Part shown: positions 54,119 to 64,000 of the stretch, one piece after another
Position numbering within the stretch: the first letter of the stretch is position 1
Layout of the letters: each line of letters starts with the position of its first letter
NCBI GenBank assembly: GCA_948567375.1
Contig: OX419755.1
Span: 73,598,944-73,662,943 of the forward strand
Length of the DNA: 64,000 bases
Direction of reading: 5' to 3'
From: Lunularia cruciata
Lineage: Eukaryota; Streptophyta; Marchantiopsida; Lunulariales; Lunulariaceae
Translations under genes and position numbers: made by a program
The notes under the pieces: model-generated
Databases searched by the model: none
The model's input: the letters and a program-made list of their open reading frames with translations, nothing else
What the model was told of the DNA's origin: nothing

Positions 54119-56043
54119 TGTGGTACCCACATTTTTCATTTTGGACAAGTTTTAAAGAAGAAGTGCCTTGCTGAAACCAAATTGAAACCAAATGGAGAAG
54201 AAATGAGGTGAAACTTGTGTTTTGATCAAGCTTGAGGAAGTTAACTTCATGTAAGAGGAAGAAAGACTCGGATTGGATCAGCCCCGAAGAAGCTTACTTC
54301 GTATCAGAGGAGGAAAAAAACTCGGATCAGACATTGAAGGAGTGCAAACCCGAAGGGGAAATGGAAGTTGCAAGTCAAGATTCTTGCGGGGGCCATATCT
54401 CAATGTCCACAAGGCCAAATCAAGCGTGCTATATCTCGTTGGAAGCATCTCGTTCAGAGCTTTCCATTGCCCCCAAAATTGCAAAATCGCAATGGAGGTC
54501 TATAGAAGAAGTAACAAGCATTTGAAGTTTTGGGAGTAGATGTGAAGAGTAGTTCGGTGTCTTTGGGTCAACTCGACTTCGGACTTCAGACTTCGGACTT
54601 CGGGTTTACATGACTTTGGGTCTAAAGACTTTACCTCAAGACAAATATAATTCAACTTGAGGAAGTCGGACCTCAGAGTGTAGTGAAGGTGACTTTGGGA
54701 GTTTTGCTCGAGGGATCAGAGGAAGTTAGAGTAGAGAAAGAAGATAGTTAGGATACCTATGGTTTCAATTTCATTTCTGATTGAAGATGGAACATGAATT
54801 GAAGGAGAAGTAGCAGTAGTGAATAAACCCAAAGTGCAAGATCAGACAATAAGTGTCTTCGTGTCAGTTACATGAGTGATTAGAAGAAAGTGGATTGCAA
54901 ATTGAAGGTGTAGATAGTGTATTCATGCTTTCAATTACAATTCTTGATGATGACACAATAGAATTAGTAAAGGAATTGATAGTAGTTAGACCCAAAGTAA
55001 GAGAGATAGAAGTGCAAGTGTCTTTGGATTTGACATTTGACACTTTAGAGAAGAGTGGGTCAAGAGATAGAGATTTAGAAGGCTTAATTATGATAGGAAT
55101 TTCAGATCAAGAAAGAGAATTGTTGGATTTGGTAGAAGATGTAGGAGATGTGAAACCCGAGGACAGAGTAGTAGGAAGTACAATTACTTTGGGTTTGGGT
55201 TTGAAAGCCAAAGAGGAAGTAGACATTGGATCGGATTAGAAACCAATTTGAGATTTGAATAGATAGATATGAACGGTTGCATTGTCATTTTGGATCTGCA
55301 AATTTGTAAAGTTGTTAAAAAGAGGTGCATTAGGAAGATAATTATCAATTGTTTCACTATTTAAGAGTGGCATTTGTAGTCTAATGTTGTTCAGTGCTCA
55401 TTATTTCTGAGAATAGATAAAGTGAAGTGTTGTGAAGCAGTGCTCGTCGCTTGAGCTTGATTCTGAGTATCAACGTTGTACTTGTGTTTGTGAGTGTTTG
55501 GAGAATTTTGAAGTGCAAGTCAGAGTGCTTGTTGGATGTTGGATTTTGCAGCCTTGATCTTCATTCTGTGTGTTTGATCCTAAGTGAAGTGCAATCAAAG
55601 CAATGCCTTGACAGATCTGAGAGTAGTGTTGAATTGTAGTGTTGGTAGTATTCTGCATTTGTGAGTGCAGTGCGAAGTTGATGTGAAACAATTTTGAACG
55701 AGGAAGTTGTGCCTTCAGTAGAAGGGTGGAACACAATTCTGAGGTGAAGTCGTTTTGCAGTGAAGTGCCATTTTTGGGAGAGCCTGAATCATCACAATCA
55801 AGATTGTTTGGAAAGATTTGATGGAGTTGTGATTAAGGAGTGTGAAATTTGTGACAAGACTGCAAATCAGTGCTTGTTACTCTCTTTTGGGTGTGGTTTC
55901 TACCTAAGAGACTAAAGAAGAACTCAAGAAGAACTGAAATTGTTACTTTGACTTTGTATTTGACCAATTCTGACTTGTATCTCTGTGGGAACGAACTTTA
56001 CTTACCCAATTACCGCAAAAGTGATATTTGCCAGGTTGTCACA
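54119..56043 (+). mobile_element. family C element, short copy (1.9 kb)
   Basis: TGTGGTACCC...GTTGTCACA with flanks GCTCA (54114-54118) and ACTCA (56044-56048). The internal part differs from the long copy: only the first 40 bp, the last third of the coiled-coil frame (54895-55239) and the 3' 800 bp align clearly, and 54160-54890 looks partly unrelated. The gag of family 2 copy 3 resumes exactly at its right edge, which fixes the boundary. Confidence 0.75.
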
Positions 56044-57126
56044 ACTCATTTTGCAAAGGATATGCACTCTTTGCAAGGATTTACTCCTATGTCTACTAGG
56101 AGCTCTCGCACCTCAACACCATCAACAACAAAGACTCCAAGAAAGAAGTTGGGATTGGAGGACTTCTTGATATCAAAGCAACAATGGAACTACAATGTCT
56201 TGGAAGATGTTGGTGGTCACAAGGCTAACATCATAGTGGGCCAACTAATTACTTTGAATCCTACTTTTAGAAAGGAACTTAGAGGTGGTTTGAGTTCTAT
56301 AAGGAGCAAGAGGAAGAAGAAGGCTCTAGTATCAATGGGGGTGGTGGATGCCAAGCCAACACCATGGGATGCTTGTGAATATGCCTCCAAGATTGATGTG
56401 AGAGTTAATGGTCACAACATCAAGGATGCATTGGTTGATGGAAGATCAATTATGAATGCCATGTTAGAAAGGTTGATGAAGAAGTTGGGTATGATACCCT
56501 CCAGACCTTCAACATTTCTGGTAAGCATGGCAAACAAACAACAAGTTTCACAAGTAGGGGTGATGGAAGTGGTAGTTTCAATTATGGGAGTTCAAAATCT
56601 CATGACTTTTCAAGTCTTGAAGGATTCAAGCTATGACTTACTTCTTGGGAGGCCATGGTTGAGAGCAACACACAGAACTGATCAATGGCACAAAGGGTAC
56701 TTGAGGATTGGGCTATCAAACCATAGAGTCACAATTTTTGTGACTAACACCTCCAACACTTCACATTTAGATACACCATCTTTTGATTATTGGGAATCAG
56801 ATTTTAAAGAAGGAGCTTCAGGTGTGGACACAAGCATGGAAGAGGAGACTTCCACAGAGGACGATGAATCTGAATCTAATTCAGATGTGTATCACTTGTG
56901 TGCTATGGATTTTTCACCTAAGCTAGAGGTTTTGAAGGACCGAGATAAATCACCATTGACACTTGAAGAGATAGAGAGGAGGTTATCTACCCTCAAGTAT
57001 GGCCCAAATGTTACCAAGGAAGAGAAGGTGAGATTTGAGGAGATTTTCCGCAAGTTCATCCATGTGTTTGCTTTTAGTTTACAAGGATTTGAAGGAAGTC
57101 ACCTTGGAGGAATGAACACAAGATAG
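56044..57126 (+). pseudogene. gag end, protease and linker of family 2 copy 3
   Basis: After the insertion the frame resumes (KKLGLEDFLISKQQWNYN) and stays open to 57126. The protease active site reads DALVDGRSIMNAM, so DGGS is changed to DGRS, and YDLLLGRPWLR is kept. A frameshift near 57080 ends the frame ahead of the RT. Confidence 0.85.
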
Positions 57127-58120
57127 AGGTAGAGTCACATGCAAGACCAATCTACCAAAAGCAATGTTGCATTAGCCCACCAATATCTTTGGTTGTGCAG
57201 GAGGAGATTGATAAGCTCAAGGAGGCTGGATTTATCTTTGAGGTGGAGGATTCAAAATAGGTGTCTCCAATTGTGATTGTGAAGAAAAAGAATGGCAAGC
57301 TTTGGGTATGTGTGGATTATAAGAAGCTCAATGCTATTACCAAGAAGGACTACTACCCATTGCTATTCATTGATGAGATCTTGGAGTAGGTTGTTGGTCA
57401 TGAGAGGGACAATTTTGGAGATGGTTATAGTGGATATAACCAAATCAAGATTGCACCAGAGCATCAACAACTCACCACATTCACCGCACCTTGGGGAACT
57501 TACGCTTTCAAGGTCATGCATTTTGGGCTTTGCAATGCTCAAGCCACATTCCAACAGTTCATGAACAAGGTATTTGAACCTTTCATTGGGAAATTTGTGA
57601 GAGGCTTCATTGATGACTTTTGTGTCTATGGGAGCAAGGAGGAGCACTTTGAGCACCTAATCAAGGTATTGCAACACATGGATGAGGCAAATGCATCATT
57701 CAACCTAGAGAAGTGCATTTTGGATGTGAAGAAGGTCTACTTTTGGGCCACATCATCTCCAAGGATGGAATAGCAGTTGATCTTGAGAAGGTGAAGAAAA
57801 TCTCAGACCTTCCATTCCTTTCAAGCTTGACAAAGTTACACCAAATTTTGGGGATGGTTGGGTACCATAGGAGGTTCATCTTCTCATTTTCCAACAAGGC
57901 TTATGCATTGACCATCTATATGAAGAAAAGTATAGATTACATGGTGATTTTGGAGGACAAGGAGGCTCTCAAAGCTTTTGAGTAGCTCAAGCAATCCCTT
58001 GTTGAAGCTCCAATTCTTGCTAACTTGATTGGAGTAAACCTTTCATCCTCTACATTGATGTTTCCAATGTTGCTATAGGATGCACTCTTAGTGAATTAGA
58101 CCAAGATGGGCATGATCATC
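57127..58120 (+). pseudogene. reverse transcriptase of family 2 copy 3
   Basis: Motifs VIVKKKNGKLWVCVDYK, FGDGYSGYNQI, MHFGLCNAQATFQ and FIDDFCVYG remain, with stops near 57258 and 57387 and frame changes near 57720 and 58020. Confidence 0.85.
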
Positions 58121-58624
58121 CAATAGCTTATGCTAGTAGGCAAATGGTTTCAGCAGAAAAGAACTACTCTATCACGGAGAGAGAAGGGTTGGCAATGATC
58201 TTTGGTCTCAAGAAGTTTAGACACTACTTGATTGGAGGGAAAGCCACCATTTTCACGGATCACAAGGCCTTAAATTACATCTTCAACAAGCCTACTGTTG
58301 AAGGGAGACTAGGAAGGTGGATGATACTCTTGTTTGAGTATGACTACACCATTGAGGGTAGGCCAAGAAAGAAACATGCAAATGTTGATTTGTTATTTAG
58401 GGCCTATGATCATGATGGAGATGAGCCAGTGGATGGTTCCTTCCCGGATGAGGAGCTCATGACAATCTAAGTCACTCAAGAGGTTCCAATGGAGTACAAG
58501 GAGATTGTGGATTTTGTGATAAGAGGCAACTATCCAGTAGAGATGCATGCTAGGTAGAGGAAGGCCCTTGCAACAAGATCTAGACCTTACACAATGGTGG
58601 AAGATATTCTTTTTCACCAAGGAG
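58121..58624 (+). pseudogene. RNase H of family 2 copy 3
   Basis: MVSAEKNYSITEREGLAMIF and FTDHKALNYIF are readable in 58144-58470, with further stops downstream. At about 58625 the sequence jumps to integrase sequence that lies about 600-700 bp further on in copies 1 and 2. Confidence 0.8.
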
Positions 58625-59270
58625 TAAATGTAGGAGTATAGGACAACCATGAAGACTTCCACCGGATATTCTCAATTTCAATTGGTATATGGTATTGAAT
58701 CTACCTTACCTATTCACTTTGATCTTCCTACCTTCCAAAGCATTCATAGGAGATTGAAGAAAGCACAAGGTGGTGATGTAAAAGAAGTCAAGGAAGGATT
58801 AACTCATGCAATTGGAAGAGGCACAAGCAATTACACATTGAGTTCCCTCATGCATTACTCTCTCCTAACTCTCTCTCTTTTCTAGTTCTTTCTCTCTCTT
58901 TGAAGGATCAACTCATGGAATTGGAAGAGGCAAGAGCAATTGCTATGGTTTGAGTGGAGCAAGCCCAAGGGAAAAAAAGGAGAGCTATGAAAAGAGGCAA
59001 GGCAAGAAGAAGGTGGAGCCTTTCAAAGAAGGTGATTAGGTAATGTTGTTTGATTCCATTTGATTCAAGAGAGTACAAAGGAATTTTTTTCCTTAGTACT
59101 TTGGACGTTTCATAGAGGAGAAGGTACAGAGCAATCACACCTATGATCTCAAGGAGTTGGGAGGAAGACACTTTGATAGGATTAACCATGATAAGTTGAA
59201 GATGTATCATAGAAGGTAGAGAGACCTTCACTTTGAGGACAAAGTGAAAACTTAGTCTGGGGGTATTAAA
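58625..59270 (+). pseudogene. integrase remnant of family 2 copy 3 (core deleted)
   Basis: Only the region after the catalytic core remains (TSTGYSQFQLVYGIEST, then FQSIHRRLKKAQGGD). A short insertion or duplication at about 58790-58915 repeats the 'aactcatg.aattggaagaggca' segment. The C-terminal domain is broken. The polypurine-like tract gtctgggggtattaaa precedes the LTR. Confidence 0.8.
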
Positions 59271-59961
59271 TATAACACCCATTTGTGCATGTATATAGTA
59301 TTGTGATATTTAGTTTGGTATCACTAGTACTTGAGAGATATTATTTATATAGAGATAAAGGACAGTTCTACATTAGTCATGATTAGCTAAAGTTAGTCAT
59401 AGCTAAGATAGAGAGGACCTTACTTTAGAGGAAGTAGAAAAGATGAGCACCAATATTTTGGATTCTAGTGTGTTGACTTGATATTATTCCTAGGTGTTTG
59501 GCTTTGAGGAAAGAGTTGAGAATTCTTGGGCCCGCAAGCCTTTTTGTTTTGGATTCTTCTATAGTCCAAAGATAACCCATATGAAAGGATCCTTGACCTA
59601 GTGGTTGGGTCAAGATAAGATCATATGTTTAGAGAATATGCCCATGTGGATGGATATTCTTTTATACTTTTTGACTTTACTTGACTTTTAGCCTAATTAC
59701 TTGAGTTACTATGGTAAATAGTAATTTTTGTGCATAACTATTTCACAAGTATATAAACAAGGGGTGAGGAGGTTCTCATCATCCTTTCATTTGCAACTAT
59801 CTCTCTCTCATTGAGTTCTCTTATGAGCAATGTCTTGAGTCTTGGAGTGTTAGCCTTGAAGGAGTATGATGGAGTTGGGGTTCTTTGCCTTCTTAGTCCA
59901 CGGTGTGCTACCATAATAGCCATCAAAGGTTCATCCTGAGTGAGAGACATGCCAACTCACA
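59271..59961 (+). repeat. 3' LTR of family 2 copy 3
   Basis: TaTAACACCC...CAACTCACA, 691 bp; the first TGT is changed to TAT. Confidence 0.88.
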
Positions 59962-61546
59962 GGGCAGAGTGGTGACAACGCTTCAACATGACAATCATCT
60001 ACGTGGAAGGTAAGAAGCAACTTGCAGATGCATTCACCCACATGCCGAGTGCAAAAATTTTGGTGGTAGAGGTTAAGATTAACCCTAAATTCTGGCTAGA
60101 GATTCTAGCTACTACAAAAACTGATCCACATATTGTAGGAGCGCAATCATCCAAAGGCGTCACCAACAATCAGTGACTCATCTTTCATGATGGTAGATTA
60201 TGGATCCAAAATGTCCCAAAATTACGCACCACAATTCTGATGCAATGTCATGATTTGGCCATTGCAAGTCATGTCGGAGTGGACAAGACCTTGGAAGCAG
60301 TCCAACACCATTACTATCAACCCAAGATGAGCAACGACATGATGGACTATATACACAACTGCCTACTTTATCAACAAAACAAAACTTCTAATGAAGCTCT
60401 TGTAGGGCTCCTTCAACCACTCCCCACTCCTACACAATGTTGGGAACATGTGAATATGGATCTTGTCTCTGATTTACCCAAGACCACCTCAGGGTTTGAC
60501 TCCATCATGGTTTTTGTGGACCGGCTCAAAAAAAATGATTCATGTACGCCCTACCACCAAGGATGTGACCACTCCACAACTAGCTCAATTATACTTAGAT
60601 GCAATCTTCTCTCACCATGGCTTGTCTTGGGTACTCATTGCCAATAGAGGCACTCAATTCCCCTGTTTGTTTTGGCAAACACTTTTTGGTTTCTTCAAAA
60701 CCAAGTTGGCCATATATCCACAACTTACCACCCACAAATAGATGGAGAAATAGAATGGGCTAATTGCACTATTGAAGACATGTTACGTAGTTTCACCTTA
60801 GAAGAGCAAGAGAGGTGGGGCACCCTACTCTCCTTGGTGGAATTCACTTACAACAATTTGGTGAATGCATCCATCTGCGTCACTCTGTTCTTCCTCATGT
60901 ATGGTGAGCATCCCTTCACACCTTCTAGCTTGATGAAGATCCGTCCAATTGCTACCAAGGTCAATGCAATCAACACATTTGTTTCTCAAATCCAACAAGG
61001 TGTGAAGGGCACCAAGCATAGATTGCAGATTGTGCAAAATTGGCAAGAGTAGTATGCCAATGCACACCATAGGCACATGGAATTCAATGTTGGGGATCAA
61101 GTGTGGTTGTCTACAACCAACCTCACATTAGTTGGCCCTTGTAAGCTCAAACTTCATTTTATTGGGCCTTTTTCTATTCTTCATGGAGTTGGCGTTGTGG
61201 CCTATCACCTTGAGCTACCACCACACATGAAGATCTATCCAGTGTTCCATGTTTCCCTACTATGCAAATATGCTCCCCAGTTGGGCCACTGTCATTCCAC
61301 ACAAGACCTTTGACCTTGTCTGACACTCATTGATGGCACGGAGGAATATGAACTGGAAAGTATCCTCCAAAAAACACATATGTAGTACTCGCCACCCACG
61401 GGTAGACTATTTGGTACAATGGAAAGGTTACCCACTCTACAAGGAAACCTAGGAGCCTGCTGCCAATTTGACACATGCATCGGTGTTACAAGTGTTTGAG
61501 CAACAGCTGCACAATGAGGATGTTGCATCTTAAAAGGAGGGAGGTT
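59962..61546 (+). pseudogene. chromovirus RNase H end, integrase and chromodomain
   Basis: It starts inside RNase H (FNMTIIYVEGKKQLADAFTH). The HHCC region follows (CHDLAIASHVGVDKT, then CLLYQQ in place of a second CxxC). Next are MDLVSDLP, a VFVDRL segment with a frameshift, IANRGTQFP (Asp replaced by Asn), YHPQIDGEIEWAN, the C-terminal domain (FNVGDQVWLST, IGPFSI), and a chromodomain near 61390-61470 (DYLVQWKGYPLYKET, stop, EP). The damaged catalytic positions and stops make it inactive. It belongs to the same chromovirus family as 4645-4901 and 8396-8745. Confidence 0.8.
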
Positions 61547-62254
61547 TGTAATACCAAGAGCTAGCTATATGATTTTAATGTGAGATTTGGTTTAGTAACA
61601 TCTAAAATGATGTTATACATGATGGAAAAAATAACTACTAATAGGGCAAAAACCAAAATAGCTTGAAAACCTTAGAACCAATAGCTAGATATATGATTTA
61701 AAGGTTAGAATTAGTTCAATAACTTTTGAAGGATGTTACACGTGATGGACTAAATAGATTAGAAAGAGGTGTCACCAAAAGGGGACTTCTACTACTACAG
61801 TAGGAATCAAGATATGCCTGAAATCTTTGAAGGCAATTTTGAAGGTCTAAACAAATGAATTAGGCATTGAAAATGTAGAAAATCCCCCCCCCCAAATAGA
61901 GGAGAGGTTGGCCTTCCCTCCCCTTGGTTTGTCTCATCAAGAGCTTTCCAATGGTACCTCATCCACGTGATTTTGAGATTCCTACAAGAAGATTCCCTAA
62001 AAGATTCCATTTGGTCATAGTTTGTTTGACCAACTAGATAGGATCAAGAATGACATGTCATCCATCCAAGTAAGTAATCCAAGGGTGGAGCTTGCTGACA
62101 TGTCACCTATCTATGTGCATAATCCTTTGGTAGAGCTTCCTCGGAGGAGATCCTCTTTGTCTATATAATAAAGAGAAGGTGTTCTTTTGGGGTATCGGAT
62201 GCTTGAGTGTGAAAATCTGTGTTTTCTTTCTTCTCTTGTCCTTGGAATATTACA
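61547..62254 (+). repeat. chromovirus 3' LTR
   Basis: TGTAATACC...GAATATTACA, 708 bp, directly after the chromodomain and an aaaaggaggg purine tract. A promoter-like tatataataaagagaagg is at about 62160-62178. The next base begins methyltransferase-family sequence, so this chromovirus lies within another element. Confidence 0.82.
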
Positions 62255-64000
62255 GTAATCCCTTTACTCTCATCACTGATCATCAGCCACTGAAGTGGTT
62301 GATGGAGTCCGATAAGCTTTTAGGGAAGCTTGCACGATGGACTTTGATTTTACAGGAGTATGATTTCATGGTTATTCATAGACCTAGAGTGTTCATCCGT
62401 GATGCAGATGAGTTGAGTAGAAACCCATGTTTCTAGCTAGCAAGATCAGACTGGAGTATGTTGGCATGGTGAGATAGATGAGGAGATGATGCCAAGTTGG
62501 CATGCATTTGCCTTTCTTTGTATATTTTTTGAGGCTTTGGTGGTATCCCTTTCAATGCATACAAGAGGAGTCATAGATCCAAAGAGTGGAGATAGTGGTA
62601 TAGTTCAGTAAGACATTTATGATGGTATCTTAATGATGGACTATCTTTACATTGGTATTGTGGGTGGCACAGTTGGTGCCAAGGAGAGAGACCGTGTCCT
62701 TCAACAAGCTAGATGGTTCAGATTGGAGTGCAGACACCTTCTTTGTGTATGAGAGGATGGTAGAATGAGAGCAATACCACTTCCATCTTAGAGTCCACAA
62801 TTGGTCTGCCATGCTCATAAGGAGCTAGGACATTTTGGAGTAAAGCACACATATAGCTTACTCCAAAATCATTATTGGTGGTGCGGTACTTAGACCAATG
62901 TACAATAGTTTTTGCCATATGTGTAGTTTGTGACCAAGTCAGAGCATCATTCAATGCTCTTATGCTATAGTTACACCAATTACCTATCATGGGATGGTGT
63001 TACCATTGAAGTTTGGACTTTTCAGGACCTTTACCATTGACTATGAGACATCATCAATACATTTTGGTGATGGTGGAGCACTTCTCCAAGTGGATTGAGA
63101 TGGTGGCACTTTGTGACCAGTCCAATGAAGGGATGGCTCACTCATTCTTGGATCGGATTCTTTGTCATTTTGGTGCACCAACTGGGGTTTTGATTGATCA
63201 ATTTATAGAGTTTTATGAGGAGTTTCAGGTCTTGTGTGACAAGGCTTTGATCGATCATTGTACTACTTGTCAAGATCACCTTGAGGCAAATGGCTTAGCA
63301 AAGAGAGTGGTTCAAACAGAGAAGAGAGGATTGTGGAAGTATGTTTTGTAAAGAGGCCACTTGGGAGATTGGGATCTAGTTACCTTGGTTGGCCATGGGC
63401 TATTGGTTCAGCCGACAAGCTTCCTTAGCATCCTTCTCTCTTTACTTTCTACTCTATGGACAAGATCTAGATTTACCTACAATCATTTTTCAAGATGCTA
63501 CTGTAGTGTTGGACTTGGATTATCCACATGTATAGATGAGCGCATGTTCTCAACAGGCAAAGATCTTTTGGAAAGTGATGCCAATGGCCTTTGAGAACTT
63601 GGCAATTGCTCAACATAGAGATACCTTATGCTATGCTACCATTTGAGGAGGAGGTTATAAACCCTCGATCCATTGATTTCACCAAGGTGATTATATATAT
63701 CTACAATAGACAACACCAATGACACTTGATGTTTCTACAAAGCACACTATCTTGAGAGAGCGTGAGGTTTTGCTATCTAGAGTCCTTGTGTTAGAAGGAC
63801 ATGATAGTGTTGTTAAGAAGGATTATGTGCTCAATTGTGCACCATGCCACCTGCCAAACATTGATGGTACAATGGACCTAAGCTTGGCACTTGTACATAT
63901 AAGCTTGCGGTGTATGTTATGCGGCTCTTTTGGTAGAGTTGCTACTATGTTAGTGTGTGATAATTGTTCAAGAGGATGGCATATGACATGTATGACTCCT
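62255..64000 (+). pseudogene. methyltransferase-family RNase H, integrase and PHD fragment (runs off the window)
   Basis: Matches 42960-41200 of the full copy on the opposite strand. It begins inside RNase H at ITDHQPLKWLMESDKL and goes on through DADELSRN, HKELGHFG, a degraded HHCC region, MDFSGPLPL, VLIDQFIEF (the second catalytic Asp kept, the glycine lost) and GLAKRVVQ (catalytic Glu changed to Lys). The integrase C-terminal domain and the PHD start LRCMLCGS, ATMLVCDNC, RGWHMTCMTP follow. Stops occur throughout. Nothing upstream of RNase H is present on this side of the chromovirus LTR. Confidence 0.85.

Larger units (their letters stand above)
38378..59961 (+). mobile_element. family 2 Ty3/gypsy element, copy 3 (decayed, multiply interrupted)
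   Basis: LTRs at 38378-39086 and 59271-59961. Two insertions split the inside: the methyltransferase-element cluster at 40259-52647 and a family C element at 54119-56043. Removing these restores the family 2 gene order. Coding frames carry many stops, and most of the integrase is deleted. The flanks TGTC and GGGC do not match. The left neighbour is a minus-strand chromovirus LTR and the right one a plus-strand chromovirus RNase H, so the locus was rearranged after insertion. Confidence 0.88.

Noticed and set aside
54232-54539. Overlapping frames in the short family C copy (SWISPEEAYFVSEEE-like)
   Set aside because: Two overlapping frames of similar length, neither matched in the long copy. 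Not enough to call a gene.

Overview
This is plant nuclear DNA made almost entirely of nested LTR retrotransposons and related mobile DNA. No host gene, tRNA or rRNA could be supported. The plant origin is inferred from chromoviruses with a tRNA-iMet primer site, a Tat/Athila-like Ty3/gypsy family with a tRNA-Asp-like primer site, a Ty1/copia UBN2-type gag, and deep nesting. I cannot name the species. It looks like a large, repeat-rich land-plant genome.

Layout. 1-4644: unidentified DNA, then 150-bp and 101-bp pyrimidine-rich tandem repeats that belong to one arm of an inverted pair of an unknown repeat. 4645-4901 and 8396-20904: the decayed 3' end of a chromovirus (integrase tail, chromodomain, 3' LTR). 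It is interrupted by the second arm of the unknown repeat (4902-8395), by a complete minus-strand Tat/Athila-like element ('family 2', copy 1, 8837-16619) and by a 3.8-kb element of unknown class ('family C', 16983-20750). 21227-22690: a degraded minus-strand copia element with a palindromic primer-site junction. 22707-23208: a solo chromovirus LTR. 25483-38214: a minus-strand chromovirus B whose LTRs carry heat-shock-element-like motifs. It is split by family 2 copy 2 (27261-35079), the youngest and best preserved element here. 38378-59961: family 2 copy 3, decayed and itself split by the methyltransferase element cluster (40259-52647) and by a second family C element (54119-56043). 59962-62254: another chromovirus 3' end with chromodomain and LTR. 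62255-64000: a plus-strand fragment of the methyltransferase element family, running off the window.

The standout is 40878-50261 on the minus strand. One reading frame of about 2,400 codons, broken only by seven nonsense codons, encodes gag, two zinc knuckles, an aspartic protease, a C5-cytosine DNA methyltransferase with motifs I, IV, VI, VIII and IX/X, reverse transcriptase, RNase H, integrase and a terminal C4HC3 PHD finger. The element would therefore carry both a DNA-methylation writer and a chromatin reader. Its ends are also unusual. Three copies (9.4 kb, about 2.4 kb and 554 bp) share the same termini (TGTCACGCC...CGCACGACA) with AAGG/AAGC flanks, yet I find no terminal direct repeats on any of them. 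Either this is a gypsy-type polyprotein in an element without conventional LTRs, or the copies are circularly permuted within an LTR.

Insertion order from nesting: chromoviruses are oldest, then family 2 copies 1 and 3, then the methyltransferase cluster (the deleted copy first, the 9.4-kb copy inside it). Family 2 copy 2 is very recent, its two LTRs being almost identical.
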